7,554 nucleotides of DNA, taken from Spirosoma sp. Lineage in GTDB: Bacteria > Bacteroidota > Bacteroidia > Cytophagales > Spirosomataceae. The stretch covers positions 1 to 7,554 of the forward strand of contig JANXVQ010000774.1 of assembly GCA_025351545.1 (NCBI GenBank), in the 5' to 3' direction. The translations under genes were made by a program, and so were the position numbers. Under the pieces are notes generated by a model. The model had not been told where the DNA came from. It searched no databases and saw nothing but the letters and a program-made list of their open reading frames with translations. Position 1 is the stretch's first letter; every line of letters starts with the position of its first letter. This document shows positions 1-7,310 of this stretch, piece by piece.

Positions 1-316
1 TGTAAATACAGTTTGTAGACAGACTCACATCAACACCTTTTACATTGGACGGTAGCCCTTTTTTATTCATGCCGCCCGTTTTTATGAATTTCACAAACTT
101 ATGGTTGTTATCCATATCGAAAACCTGTATGCCATGACCACCATAGCCCAGGTAATTACGGATTCCCGGTGTCACTACATACAAATAGCGTTGAACTTTG
201 GGAGCAGGCTTACTAAAGTTAGAAGCAATCGAATTTTTTGATGATACCCAGGCAGATGCTGATATGAGGAACAAGCCACATATCAGTAAGAGAAATATAT
301 TTTTTTTCGACTTCAT
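1..316 (-). CDS. Exported beta-propeller-like protein, N-terminal part (cut by left window edge)
   Basis: The first 105 codons of a gene that runs off the left edge. I read it by translating the minus strand from the ATG at 316-314. The start MKSKKNIFLLLICGLFLISA is a Sec signal peptide: a lysine-rich n-region, a hydrophobic core at about residues 7-20, and an SASA|W type signal peptidase I site near residue 22. The Cys at 13 sits inside the hydrophobic core and does not form a proper lipobox. The mature part contains RYLYVVTPGIRNYLGYGGHG (residues 43-62), then IQVFDMDNNHKFVKFI and GLPSNVKGVDVS. As I recall the family, this 'LYV.TPGIRNYL.YGGHG..VFD.D..HKFV' pattern opens YncE/YVTN-like beta-propeller proteins found in Bacteroidota, Planctomycetes and Acidobacteria, whose role is mostly unknown. 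The gene starts 61 bases after the susD stop on the same strand, so it is probably co-transcribed and accessory to the transporter. Family call moderate; substrate or activity unknown. Confidence 0.75.
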   Translation of the reverse strand, partial: MKSKKNIFLLLICGLFLISASAWVSSKNSIASNFSKPAPKVQRYLYVVTPGIRNYLGYGGHGIQVFDMDNNHKFVKFIKTGGMNKKGLPSNVKGVDVSLSTNCIY

Positions 317-349
317 GGTAGTTGTTTTTTAAGGTTATAAATGGATCTA

Positions 350-369
350 GTACGCACATTGTGAAGTAC
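350..369 (-). repeat. Short imperfect inverted repeat between susD and the propeller gene
   Basis: In the 61-base gap between the SusD stop and the next start, the bases GTACGCACATTGTGAAGTAC can fold with GTAC pairing GTAC, a small internal bulge, and CAC pairing GTG around an ATT loop. It is not followed directly by a T-run on the minus strand, so it does not look like a classic intrinsic terminator. It could be a weak mRNA hairpin that lowers expression of the downstream gene or marks a processing site, or it could be chance. The structure is seen in the sequence; the role is a guess. Confidence 0.25.
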
Positions 370-377
370 AAAACGGC

Positions 378-1820
378 TCAATCATACCCTTGATTTTGAG
401 GAAATATTGCGCGGTTATTTATTAATTGAATCTGGGCAAGTGGTATTGGAAAAACAGTCATGTGTGCTTTCATTCCATATTTCTGCATTACCGTAAACGC
501 CTGTCCGGTTCGTGCCAGGTCGAACCACCGATGCCCTTCAAAAGCCAGCTCCCTACGACGTTCCAGCACAATTTTATCGCGCATTTCTGCCTGCGTCAGC
601 GTTGCATACGAATCAATACCGGCTCGGGTACGTATTTGATTCAAGTAAGGCAAAGCACTGGCGGTTTTCCCATTTTCATTGAGCGCTTCAGCATACATTA
701 ATAGTACGTCGGCATAGCGAATCACTTTCCAGTCGGCGGGGCTGTCGTTGGCTGTCGTTAGACGGGTGATGTATTTTCGGGTATAGGCCGACATGTTGTT
801 GGAGGAAATCAGGATCGGGATGTACTTACCCGTAGCGTCGGTATAACCTTTGGCCGCTGTAATATCTTTTCGTTTATCCTTAGCCTCAAACAAATCGAAC
901 AGAATCTGGTGGGGCGTATTCTGATCATCGGCAGAACCGGTAATGCCGTAAAAAGCAATCAACGATGTGACCTTCGGCGTAAAGCGGTTTGTGAACACGC
1001 TGCCTTCAGTACCTAATCCCTGCTCATATTCAATATCGTATATGTATTCGCTATGGTGTTCATTTTTGGAATAATCCCACAAATCGGCCCAATTGGGTAG
1101 CAAGGCATATCCCATTGTGGTTACTTCCTGCAACTTAGTTTCAGCCTTCACAAAATCTTTTCGGGTCAGGTAAACTTTCCCCAATAAAGCTCTGGCAGCT
1201 CCTTTTGTGGCCCGACCCACATCCAGACCGCTATAGCTGGCTGGCAGTTTGGCTTCCGCATCCAGCAAATCTTTTATGATAATCTCGTCATAAATTTTAT
1301 CTGCTTTTTCGCGGGGGGTTATATAGGATTCTTCGATGCTTAATGTTTTGGTAACCATCGGCAAATCGCCAAATATTCTGACCAAGTCAAAATAGGCCAG
1401 TGCCCGAAGAAATTTAGCTTCTCCAATGTGCCGGTCTTTCGTTTTAATGACGGCAGCATCGGCCGTGCTGATTTTTTCCAGCAGCGTATTGGCCCGGGTG
1501 ATCGCTTTGTAATAGTTCCGCCAGGTAGTAATCAGTAATGCATCGTCATTAGAAAGTGTAAAATTATCAACTGCACCAGCTGTGCCTTTTACCAGTTCGT
1601 CCCACGCATCATCTCCGCGGATATCGCCAAAATAGTACATGTTCTGATACTGATCCTGGTAAATACTGTAGATACCGATGACAGCATCCTGGTAATCTTT
1701 GTCTGTTTTATACAGAACGTCAACCGTTACCGTATCGACGGGAGGTATTTCGATAAACTCCTTAGTACAGGATGTTATTAGTAGCGAGAATAAAGCTACC
1801 AAGGCTAGAATCTTTTTCAT
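378..1820 (-). CDS. SusD/RagB-family nutrient-binding outer-membrane lipoprotein
   Basis: Surface-exposed lipoprotein that caps the SusC transporter and helps capture its ligand. The signal peptide MKKILALVALFSLLITSC ends in a lipobox (LITS|C, lipid-carrying Cys18), followed by KEFIEIPP, typical of mature SusD N-termini. The alpha-helical TPR-rich core is visible: residues 134-148 (EAKFLRALAYFDLVR) and 206-230 (KGAARALLGKVYLTRKDF...) match the SusD N-terminal helices. Residues 366-400 (VIRYADVLLMYAEALNE, then LNQIRTRAGI) and the hallmark ERRRELAFEGHRWFDLAR at 420-437 belong to the C-terminal SusD/RagB domain. The end QNQGYD is a variant of the common terminal QNPGY. The 480 residues are normal for the family. 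The gene begins 20 bases after the susC stop, so the two are surely one transcriptional unit. The bound substrate cannot be deduced; most relatives bind glycans, some bind peptides or other compounds. Confidence 0.96.
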   Translation of the reverse strand: MKKILALVALFSLLITSCTKEFIEIPPVDTVTVDVLYKTDKDYQDAVIGIYSIYQDQYQNMYYFGDIRGDDAWDELVKGTAGAVDNFTLSNDDALLITTWRNYYKAITRANTLLEKISTADAAVIKTKDRHIGEAKFLRALAYFDLVRIFGDLPMVTKTLSIEESYITPREKADKIYDEIIIKDLLDAEAKLPASYSGLDVGRATKGAARALLGKVYLTRKDFVKAETKLQEVTTMGYALLPNWADLWDYSKNEHHSEYIYDIEYEQGLGTEGSVFTNRFTPKVTSLIAFYGITGSADDQNTPHQILFDLFEAKDKRKDITAAKGYTDATGKYIPILISSNNMSAYTRKYITRLTTANDSPADWKVIRYADVLLMYAEALNENGKTASALPYLNQIRTRAGIDSYATLTQAEMRDKIVLERRRELAFEGHRWFDLARTGQAFTVMQKYGMKAHMTVFPIPLAQIQLINNRAIFPQNQGYD

Positions 1821-1840
1821 TTGGTGTAATTTTTAACTGA

Positions 1841-4800
1841 TTAAAAGCCCAGATTTATTCCAAAAATTATACTCTTCGCCGTAGGATAGTCATACCGCTC
1901 ATTTCCTGGAGTAAGCGGACTATCAGTACGGCTGACATCTGGATTGAAACCAATGTATTTCGTAAATAGAAATGGATTATTAGCCGTGAAACTCAATCTA
2001 ATAGCACTGAATGTTAGCTTTTTAGCAATAGTTTCGGGTAAGGAATAACCAAATGCGATGTTATTGATTCGAAGGTAAGAACCGTCATCTAACCAACGTT
2101 GACTATACGTGCCTCTGAAATTACCGGTCGGCACATCATTGGGTCTTACCGAGTATCCGTTCCCTGGATCGGCTTCCGATTTCCAGTAATTATTCATAAA
2201 AGCATATTGCCGGAACCGGGCTCTGTCATTGGCCGATTGCTCTCTGGATAAGGCGAGAACATCATTCCCCTGAACGCCCTGCAGGCTGACACTCAGCGTA
2301 AAATTTTTATACGAGAAATTGTTGGTCATGCCATAAAAGAACTTCGGGTAAGGTGAACCCATAACCGTCCTGTCAAAGCTATTGATGATACCATCAGGTG
2401 TGCCGTTCGGACCGCTAACATCCACAAATCGAACGTCGCCCACCCGCGACGCATCACGTCCGCCGGGATTCCAAAGCGGACCCTTGTCCAAGTCGGCTTT
2501 CGTCATGAATATACCGTTCGTTAACCAGCCATAAAACATGCCAACGGGTTGGCCTATCATGGTGATATTCCCGCCAGAAATAATAGGATCACCGGAGGGG
2601 CCTAACTTAGTAACCTGGTTCTTGTACGTTGAGAAATTAAGGCTGGTCTGCCACCGGAATTTACCTTCGATATTGACGGTGTTTACGGCAAATTCCCACC
2701 CGTTATTTTTGACTTCGCCAATATTTTTCAACGCCGTATTAAATCCCGTAATATCCGGCACATTTACATTTAACAGCAAATCGGTATTTTTGGAACGGAA
2801 GTGATCTATTGTCACCGCAATTCTATTGTTCAAAAAACTTACGTCGATACCCGCGTTAACTTGCTGTTGCGTTTCCCAGGTTAATGCCGAGTTGCCCAGC
2901 CTTCCTGCAGAATATCCGCCAATGCCGCTGTTGCCCAACACATATTTTTCATAATTAATAGTGGCTAACTGATCATAGTTACCAATATTATTATTGCCCG
3001 TTTTACCATAACTGGCTCTCACTTTTAGCTCGTTCAGAAAGCGAAAATCTTTCATGAAATTTTCATCCGAAACGCGCCATGCCAAGGCTAAAGAAGGGAA
3101 TAAACCATATTTATTTTCCGACCCGAATCGAGATGAACCATCGGTACGGACAGATGCCGTTGCATAGTACTTACTGTTGTAGTTGTAGTTGATACGACTT
3201 AAGTAAGAGACCAAGGACCATTCGGCTATGTTAGACGATCCACCCGTTAAAAGACCACTTACCGCACTTAAGGTCGGAACCAGGTTATTTGGGTATCTAT
3301 TACTGGTTAACGTATTGGATTCAAACGTTTCGCGTTGGGTTGTGTACCCTACAAGGCCAGCAAAGTTATGCTTGCCAACATTTTTCGTATAATTCACGGT
3401 AGTTTCCGTAATCCAGTTTAACCGCATGGATGCGTTATCGGTACCCGAGGCTAACTCATTTAAAAAAGCAGGCAATTGGGGTTTAAAGTAGCTGCCTTTT
3501 ATGTTCATCAGGTTTATGCCCAACATGACATTTACCTTCAAATTATTCAGGATGGCATATTCGAGAAAGGTATTCCCCAAAAAACCAAACCCTTTCTGTT
3601 TTCCTTTTACTTCATTGGCCAGGGCAAGCGGATTTTTGCTCGTCACTACGGCATCCAGTCCGTTTCCAAATGGATAATAGCTTCCATCGGAGTTAAGTAA
3701 AGACTGGTAGGTTGGAATTACAATGGCGTTGTATAAAGGGTTATTAGTGTTATCGCTGTATGTTGTTAAGTCTTCGGCACCGGCTCCACCAACATTTGTT
3801 TTATCGGTGTATGTTGGGTTAAAGTTCACTTTTAACGAGAGTTTCGGCGTCAGTTTGGCGTCGATATTAGCCCGGAATGAATACCGTTTGAAATTGCTGT
3901 TGAGAATGATACCATCCTGATTGAGAAACTCGCCACTCAATGCATACCGTATGTTTTCGCTACCACCCGTTGCACTTAACTGATACTGATGCTGGGCTGC
4001 TGTACGCAATATGGCATCCAGTGGGTCTTCATTGGTGGTTATTTTTCCCGATAGCACATCGACAATTGTCTGCGGAACGGGCGATTTCCAGGCAGTTGGC
4101 AATCCGGATACATCATTTCCTTCATCAAGATTCCGGTTTCGTACGCCATCCAGATAGTGTTGTGCTTCTTCCATACCTGCTTGATAAACAGGTCGTTTTG
4201 CTATTCTCTGGAAACCAAGTTGATAGTTGAAATTAATTACAGCCTTACCCGACTTTCCCCGTTTGGTATTAATAATGACAACTCCATTTGAGCCACGGGA
4301 ACCGTAAATAGCTGTGGCAGAGGCATCTTTCAATACGTCGATGGTTTCAACATCGTTGGGGTTTAAGGTTTGTATGCTGGAAATAGGAAATCCATCGACA
4401 ACATATAATGGCCCGCCACCTGCCGAAATACTGCCGATACCCCTTATTCTGATTTGGGGTGCGGCACCGGGTTCGCCCGAAACGGGTTTAACCTGCACAC
4501 CCGCTATTTTTCCCATAAGTGCCTGATCGACTCGAGGAACAGCCAATTCCTGAATGGTTTTACTATTAACAGAGGCAATTGAACCGGTCAGATCTTTCTT
4601 TTCTATCGAGCCATACCCAATCACGACGATCTCATCCAGGGTCTTGTTATCAGTCTTCATAACAATATCCAGCGTAGTACGATTGCCAACGTTCGCTTCC
4701 TGAGGCATGTAGCCCACAAAACTAAATACCAGCGTAGATGAGGCATTGGGAACATCTATTTTATAATGTCCATCGGCATCGGTACTGGCTCCTTTTTGAG

Positions 4801-5359
4801 CACCTTTCAATACGATGCTCACACCCGGCAAAGTTTCTCCCTTATCGTCCGTCACGGTTCCCTGAACAGTAATATCAGCCGCTTTCTCTTTTTCGATGGG
4901 CAATTCGTTGGGGAGAGTCAGTAATGACTGACGGGCATCAATCTCATTTTCTGTTTTGTCGGTCGTTACGGGGGCTATGTCTGGTAACCGGCTATTATTG
5001 ACGTCTGACTTTCCGGCTGATTCTTTGGCCGTAACGACATAACCACCATTTTTCACTTTCTTATAGCGTAGCCCCAGCGGCTTTAAAATGGCTGTAAGGT
5101 TTGCTTCTATCGTGCTATTAAAATTCACGGCATCACCAGCCACCATCAGACCATCTACGTTACGGTCGAAGAATAAAATGTCGATAGCATAATGGTCCTG
5201 TAGTTTTTTCAGTACGTCTTTCAGCTTCTTTGGCGAAGCTTTTGTAACGATTTCTTTCTGCTGAATCGGTTGAGCCCTGGCCAGCGTTTGTGAAAATCCA
5301 GGGCGTACTCCTCCCAGAACCACCCCCAGAAGGAGCAGCAGGCGTATTAATTTTTTCAT
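1841..5359 (-). CDS. SusC/RagA-family TonB-dependent outer-membrane transporter with STN signalling domain
   Basis: TonB-driven outer-membrane barrel that imports the ligand delivered by SusD. Domains in order: signal peptide, residues 1-24 (ending GFSQ); STN (secretin/TonB short N-terminal) domain, about 40-110, ending GGYVVTA; a polar, partly acidic linker, about 112-161; carboxypeptidase-D-regulatory-like beta-sandwich, about 162-235 (VQGTVTDDKGETLPGVSIVL, then FSFVGY); the SusC TonB-box-like segment TLDEIVVIGYGS at 240-251; plug domain with QIRIRGIGSI and PLYVVDGFPI, then DVLKDASATAIYGSRGSNGV at 341-360; and the 22-strand barrel ending IIFGINLGF. At 1172 residues it is longer than a plain SusC because of the STN domain, the part that in FecA-type transducers contacts the FecR regulator in the periplasm. 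A fecR gene ends 21 bases upstream, which fits signal-responsive control. susD follows after 20 bases. Family certain, ligand unknown. Confidence 0.97.
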   Translation of the reverse strand: MKKLIRLLLLLGVVLGGVRPGFSQTLARAQPIQQKEIVTKASPKKLKDVLKKLQDHYAIDILFFDRNVDGLMVAGDAVNFNSTIEANLTAILKPLGLRYKKVKNGGYVVTAKESAGKSDVNNSRLPDIAPVTTDKTENEIDARQSLLTLPNELPIEKEKAADITVQGTVTDDKGETLPGVSIVLKGAQKGASTDADGHYKIDVPNASSTLVFSFVGYMPQEANVGNRTTLDIVMKTDNKTLDEIVVIGYGSIEKKDLTGSIASVNSKTIQELAVPRVDQALMGKIAGVQVKPVSGEPGAAPQIRIRGIGSISAGGGPLYVVDGFPISSIQTLNPNDVETIDVLKDASATAIYGSRGSNGVVIINTKRGKSGKAVINFNYQLGFQRIAKRPVYQAGMEEAQHYLDGVRNRNLDEGNDVSGLPTAWKSPVPQTIVDVLSGKITTNEDPLDAILRTAAQHQYQLSATGGSENIRYALSGEFLNQDGIILNSNFKRYSFRANIDAKLTPKLSLKVNFNPTYTDKTNVGGAGAEDLTTYSDNTNNPLYNAIVIPTYQSLLNSDGSYYPFGNGLDAVVTSKNPLALANEVKGKQKGFGFLGNTFLEYAILNNLKVNVMLGINLMNIKGSYFKPQLPAFLNELASGTDNASMRLNWITETTVNYTKNVGKHNFAGLVGYTTQRETFESNTLTSNRYPNNLVPTLSAVSGLLTGGSSNIAEWSLVSYLSRINYNYNSKYYATASVRTDGSSRFGSENKYGLFPSLALAWRVSDENFMKDFRFLNELKVRASYGKTGNNNIGNYDQLATINYEKYVLGNSGIGGYSAGRLGNSALTWETQQQVNAGIDVSFLNNRIAVTIDHFRSKNTDLLLNVNVPDITGFNTALKNIGEVKNNGWEFAVNTVNIEGKFRWQTSLNFSTYKNQVTKLGPSGDPIISGGNITMIGQPVGMFYGWLTNGIFMTKADLDKGPLWNPGGRDASRVGDVRFVDVSGPNGTPDGIINSFDRTVMGSPYPKFFYGMTNNFSYKNFTLSVSLQGVQGNDVLALSREQSANDRARFRQYAFMNNYWKSEADPGNGYSVRPNDVPTGNFRGTYSQRWLDDGSYLRINNIAFGYSLPETIAKKLTFSAIRLSFTANNPFLFTKYIGFNPDVSRTDSPLTPGNERYDYPTAKSIIFGINLGF

Positions 5360-5380
5360 ATTAAGGTAGAGTTTATTTAG

Positions 5381-6385
5381 TTAATGCTCTTGGGTTATAA
5401 CAATGGTATTTCCCTGCTTCCGATAAATCAGATTGGATGCGCTGGCCAATGTTTCCATAAGCTCCTCGGCACTATATGCTGTAAAAGCGCCTGAAATTGT
5501 CCATCGAGTCATGGCCTTATCGGGTATCTGAAAATCGATCCCATAATTTTCAGCAAACAGAACACTGATTTCCGCCAGGGTTGTTTCTTCAAACACAAAC
5601 CGATGTTCTTTCCACGACATAAAGACCTGCGGATTAGACGTTTGCTTTAAACTAACACGCCCATTCTGATCAAACGTGACCAGATTACCAGGCTTCATTA
5701 TTAATTGTTTTCTGGTCTTTCCTTCCTGATACAGGAGCCGCACTTTGCCTTTATTCAAAACAACTTTTGTTCCTTTCTCGCGGGTATTTACCAGAAACTC
5801 AGTGCCTAACACAACCACCTCAAAGTTTTTATCGGTCTGAACAACAAAATGTTGATTATCAGCCATGTGCATTATTGAGAAATCAGCTTCTCCCAATAAA
5901 ACGACTTCGCGGGTTTCTTTACCGAATCCAAACCTCGGTACTCGTAACAACGAGTTAGCATTCAGGGTAACCCGGCTCCCATCGGTAAGATTAACAGTGC
6001 GGGTTTCGCCAAAAGCAGTGCTGTATGTAGTGAAAAGCACATAATCTTTGAAGAAAACGCCACCGAGTAAAAGTAAAATTCCTACCGAAGCCGCCATCGT
6101 CCAGCGAAACCGGCCAGAAGTGGACCAATGCGTTACTGGTTCACCCAATGTAGCTGCCGGCGACGGAACGGTTACGGTAAGTAAGCGTTGTTGATGCCGT
6201 TTCAGGGCCTCGTTGGCATCAGCTATAAATTGTGGATTCTGGCTTTCCCAGATAGCCAGGTACTCAAAAAATAGTTCTTTGCTCGTATCATCTTTAGCCC
6301 ACTCGTCAATTGCCTGTTTTTGTAAAGCAGTGGCCCGTCCCGCGAAGTAGTTGAGAAGTGATTCTTTTGAAACCTGATTTTTCAT
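5381..6385 (-). CDS. FecR-family anti-sigma regulator (DUF4974-containing)
   Basis: Single-pass inner-membrane protein that passes the signal from the outer-membrane transporter to the ECF sigma factor. I place the start at the ATG at 6385 (MKNQVSKESLLNYFAGRAT). The frame is open further up to a TTG at 6439, but those 18 extra residues do not look like the family. Counting from the ATG: a cytoplasmic helical N-terminus binding the sigma factor, about 1-75; a transmembrane segment, about 95-112 (WTMAASVGILLLLGGVFF); the FecR domain, about 120-215, with the family signature AFGETRTVNLTDGSRVTLNA; and the C-terminal STN-like DUF4974, about 260-334 (RFVFEETTLAEISVLFAENY, then WTISGAF). The periplasmic part should meet the STN domain of the SusC encoded 21 bases downstream. 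The gap to the sigma gene upstream is 72 bases. The 334 residues are normal for Bacteroidota FecR proteins. Confidence 0.95.
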   Translation of the reverse strand: MKNQVSKESLLNYFAGRATALQKQAIDEWAKDDTSKELFFEYLAIWESQNPQFIADANEALKRHQQRLLTVTVPSPAATLGEPVTHWSTSGRFRWTMAASVGILLLLGGVFFKDYVLFTTYSTAFGETRTVNLTDGSRVTLNANSLLRVPRFGFGKETREVVLLGEADFSIMHMADNQHFVVQTDKNFEVVVLGTEFLVNTREKGTKVVLNKGKVRLLYQEGKTRKQLIMKPGNLVTFDQNGRVSLKQTSNPQVFMSWKEHRFVFEETTLAEISVLFAENYGIDFQIPDKAMTRWTISGAFTAYSAEELMETLASASNLIYRKQGNTIVITQEH

Positions 6386-6457
6386 GTGTAGATCATTAGT
6401 AGCATCATGACGACTTCGAGACAAAAAACACGTAGTCAATGCCCAAAAGAAATAAAT

Positions 6458-7162
6458 TCAGACCCAAAACTGCCCTAAAACGCAAAGAATTGGCAGCCAT
6501 TTGTCCTTTAAAATATTTCTGATCTGGCGCATAGCCTGATAGACATGAGCTTCAATAGTGCGCAGTGAAAGGTTTAGCTCATCGGCGATTTCCTGATATT
6601 TCTTGCCATCAAAACGGTGCATAACATAGATTTGCCGACGTTTCAAGGGCATAGCATTTATTGCGTTTTCTACATCATGATATAACTCTTCATATTGAGT
6701 AATCGAGTCGGGGCTTTGGGTAATATGGGCCGGAATCAGTTCTGCATTATCGAGTGATGTTGTATGTCGCATTTCTGCCCGAACATGGTCGAATGCCCGA
6801 TTGCGAACCATCGTAAATAAATAGGCTTTATACGAAGACGTTATCGTTCGATACCGCTGATCGACCTGAAACTCATAAAATATGTCGGACACAATATCTT
6901 CGGCAATAGCTTTCGACGAAACATAACGAACAGCATGGCTACACAACAGCGAATAATATTGGCGAAACAAGAGGCTAATTGCAGCATCAACATCCTGCTC
7001 AAAAGTCTTACGCAGAAACAACTCGGTATCTCTGCCAAGCCTTCCTGACTGATTTTCGCCCGTTTCTCCTATTTCCCCAAAAGGTAATTGACCTATCTCT
7101 TTGTGTTGTGTTAATTGTAGGATTTGTGCCATTTCTATTGGTAAATGAAGCTGGTCGTTCAT
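6458..7162 (-). CDS. ECF-type RNA polymerase sigma-70 factor (FecI-like)
   Basis: Alternative sigma factor expected to direct transcription of the adjacent transporter genes once FecR signals. With the ATG at 7162 it has 234 residues. Sigma-70 region 2 lies at about 62-128 (LLFRQYYSLLCSHAVRYV, AEDIVSDIFYEF, then YKAYLFTMVRNRAFDHVR). Region 4 lies at about 162-218, with the helix-turn-helix YQEIADELNLSLRTIEAHVY. The C-terminus is a short hydrophobic tail, WLPILCVLGQFWV. The start is uncertain: the frame is open up to a GTG at 7264 just behind a stop codon, and ATGs exist at 7255, 7162 and 7132. The stretch before 7162 encodes a hydrophobic sequence unlike a sigma factor, so 7162 or 7132 is more likely. 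Even so the protein has 35-45 residues ahead of the conserved part, more than most ECF factors of 180-200 residues. First gene of the set. FecI-type factors of this group normally need their partner FecR. Confidence 0.93.
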   Translation of the reverse strand: MNDQLHLPIEMAQILQLTQHKEIGQLPFGEIGETGENQSGRLGRDTELFLRKTFEQDVDAAISLLFRQYYSLLCSHAVRYVSSKAIAEDIVSDIFYEFQVDQRYRTITSSYKAYLFTMVRNRAFDHVRAEMRHTTSLDNAELIPAHITQSPDSITQYEELYHDVENAINAMPLKRRQIYVMHRFDGKKYQEIADELNLSLRTIEAHVYQAMRQIRNILKDKWLPILCVLGQFWV

Positions 7163-7264
7163 CGCTGTACATTCTCGTAGCCTACTTCTTGCTGCATTGA
7201 TTGGTATTATGAATACTACCAGTGCCTTTTCTAAGATAGAGACGGATAGCAACATTAAAAACAC

Positions 7265-7310
7265 TTAGTCTTTTTTTAATTATTTTTTTGAAAAATTGAA
7301 TTAAAGAATG
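7265..7310 (-). promoter_or_regulatory. A/T-rich tract upstream of the sigma gene, possible promoter or upstream element
   Basis: Almost wholly A/T, with two T7 runs (7271-7277 and 7283-7289) whose centres are 12 bases apart, close to one helical turn, followed by an A5 run. Such spaced tracts can bend DNA or act as an upstream element. I found no good match to the Bacteroidota housekeeping promoter (TTTG about 19-21 bases before TAnnTTTG). The nearest -7-like string on the minus strand is TAATGTTG at 7257-7250, one base off in the conserved positions, but it lacks a TTTG partner. If used, it would favour the downstream ATG starts of the sigma gene. The position suits a promoter for the five-gene set; direct evidence is weak. 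Confidence 0.25.

Noticed and set aside
276..281. Cys13 of the propeller protein as a lipoprotein attachment site
   Set aside because: The residues before it (LLI) do not make a proper lipobox, it lies within the hydrophobic core, and a signal peptidase I site (SASA|W) follows.
342..372. TTTG at 372-369 followed after 19 bases by TAGATCCA on the minus strand, as a Bacteroidota promoter for the propeller gene
   Set aside because: The spacing fits, but the -7 element matches only three of six conserved positions of TAnnTTTG.
426..4526. Plus-strand open frames of 65-96 codons opposite susC and susD (for example 426-701, 2538-2804, 3940-4230, 4314-4526)
   Set aside because: All lie fully antisense to strongly supported genes with recognisable domains, and their translations show no domain or signal. 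They are shadows of the real coding strand.
6386..6439. Upstream TTG extension of fecR by 18 residues
   Set aside because: The extension (MTTCFLSRSRHDATNDLH) does not resemble FecR N-termini, whereas the ATG at 6385 opens a typical sequence.
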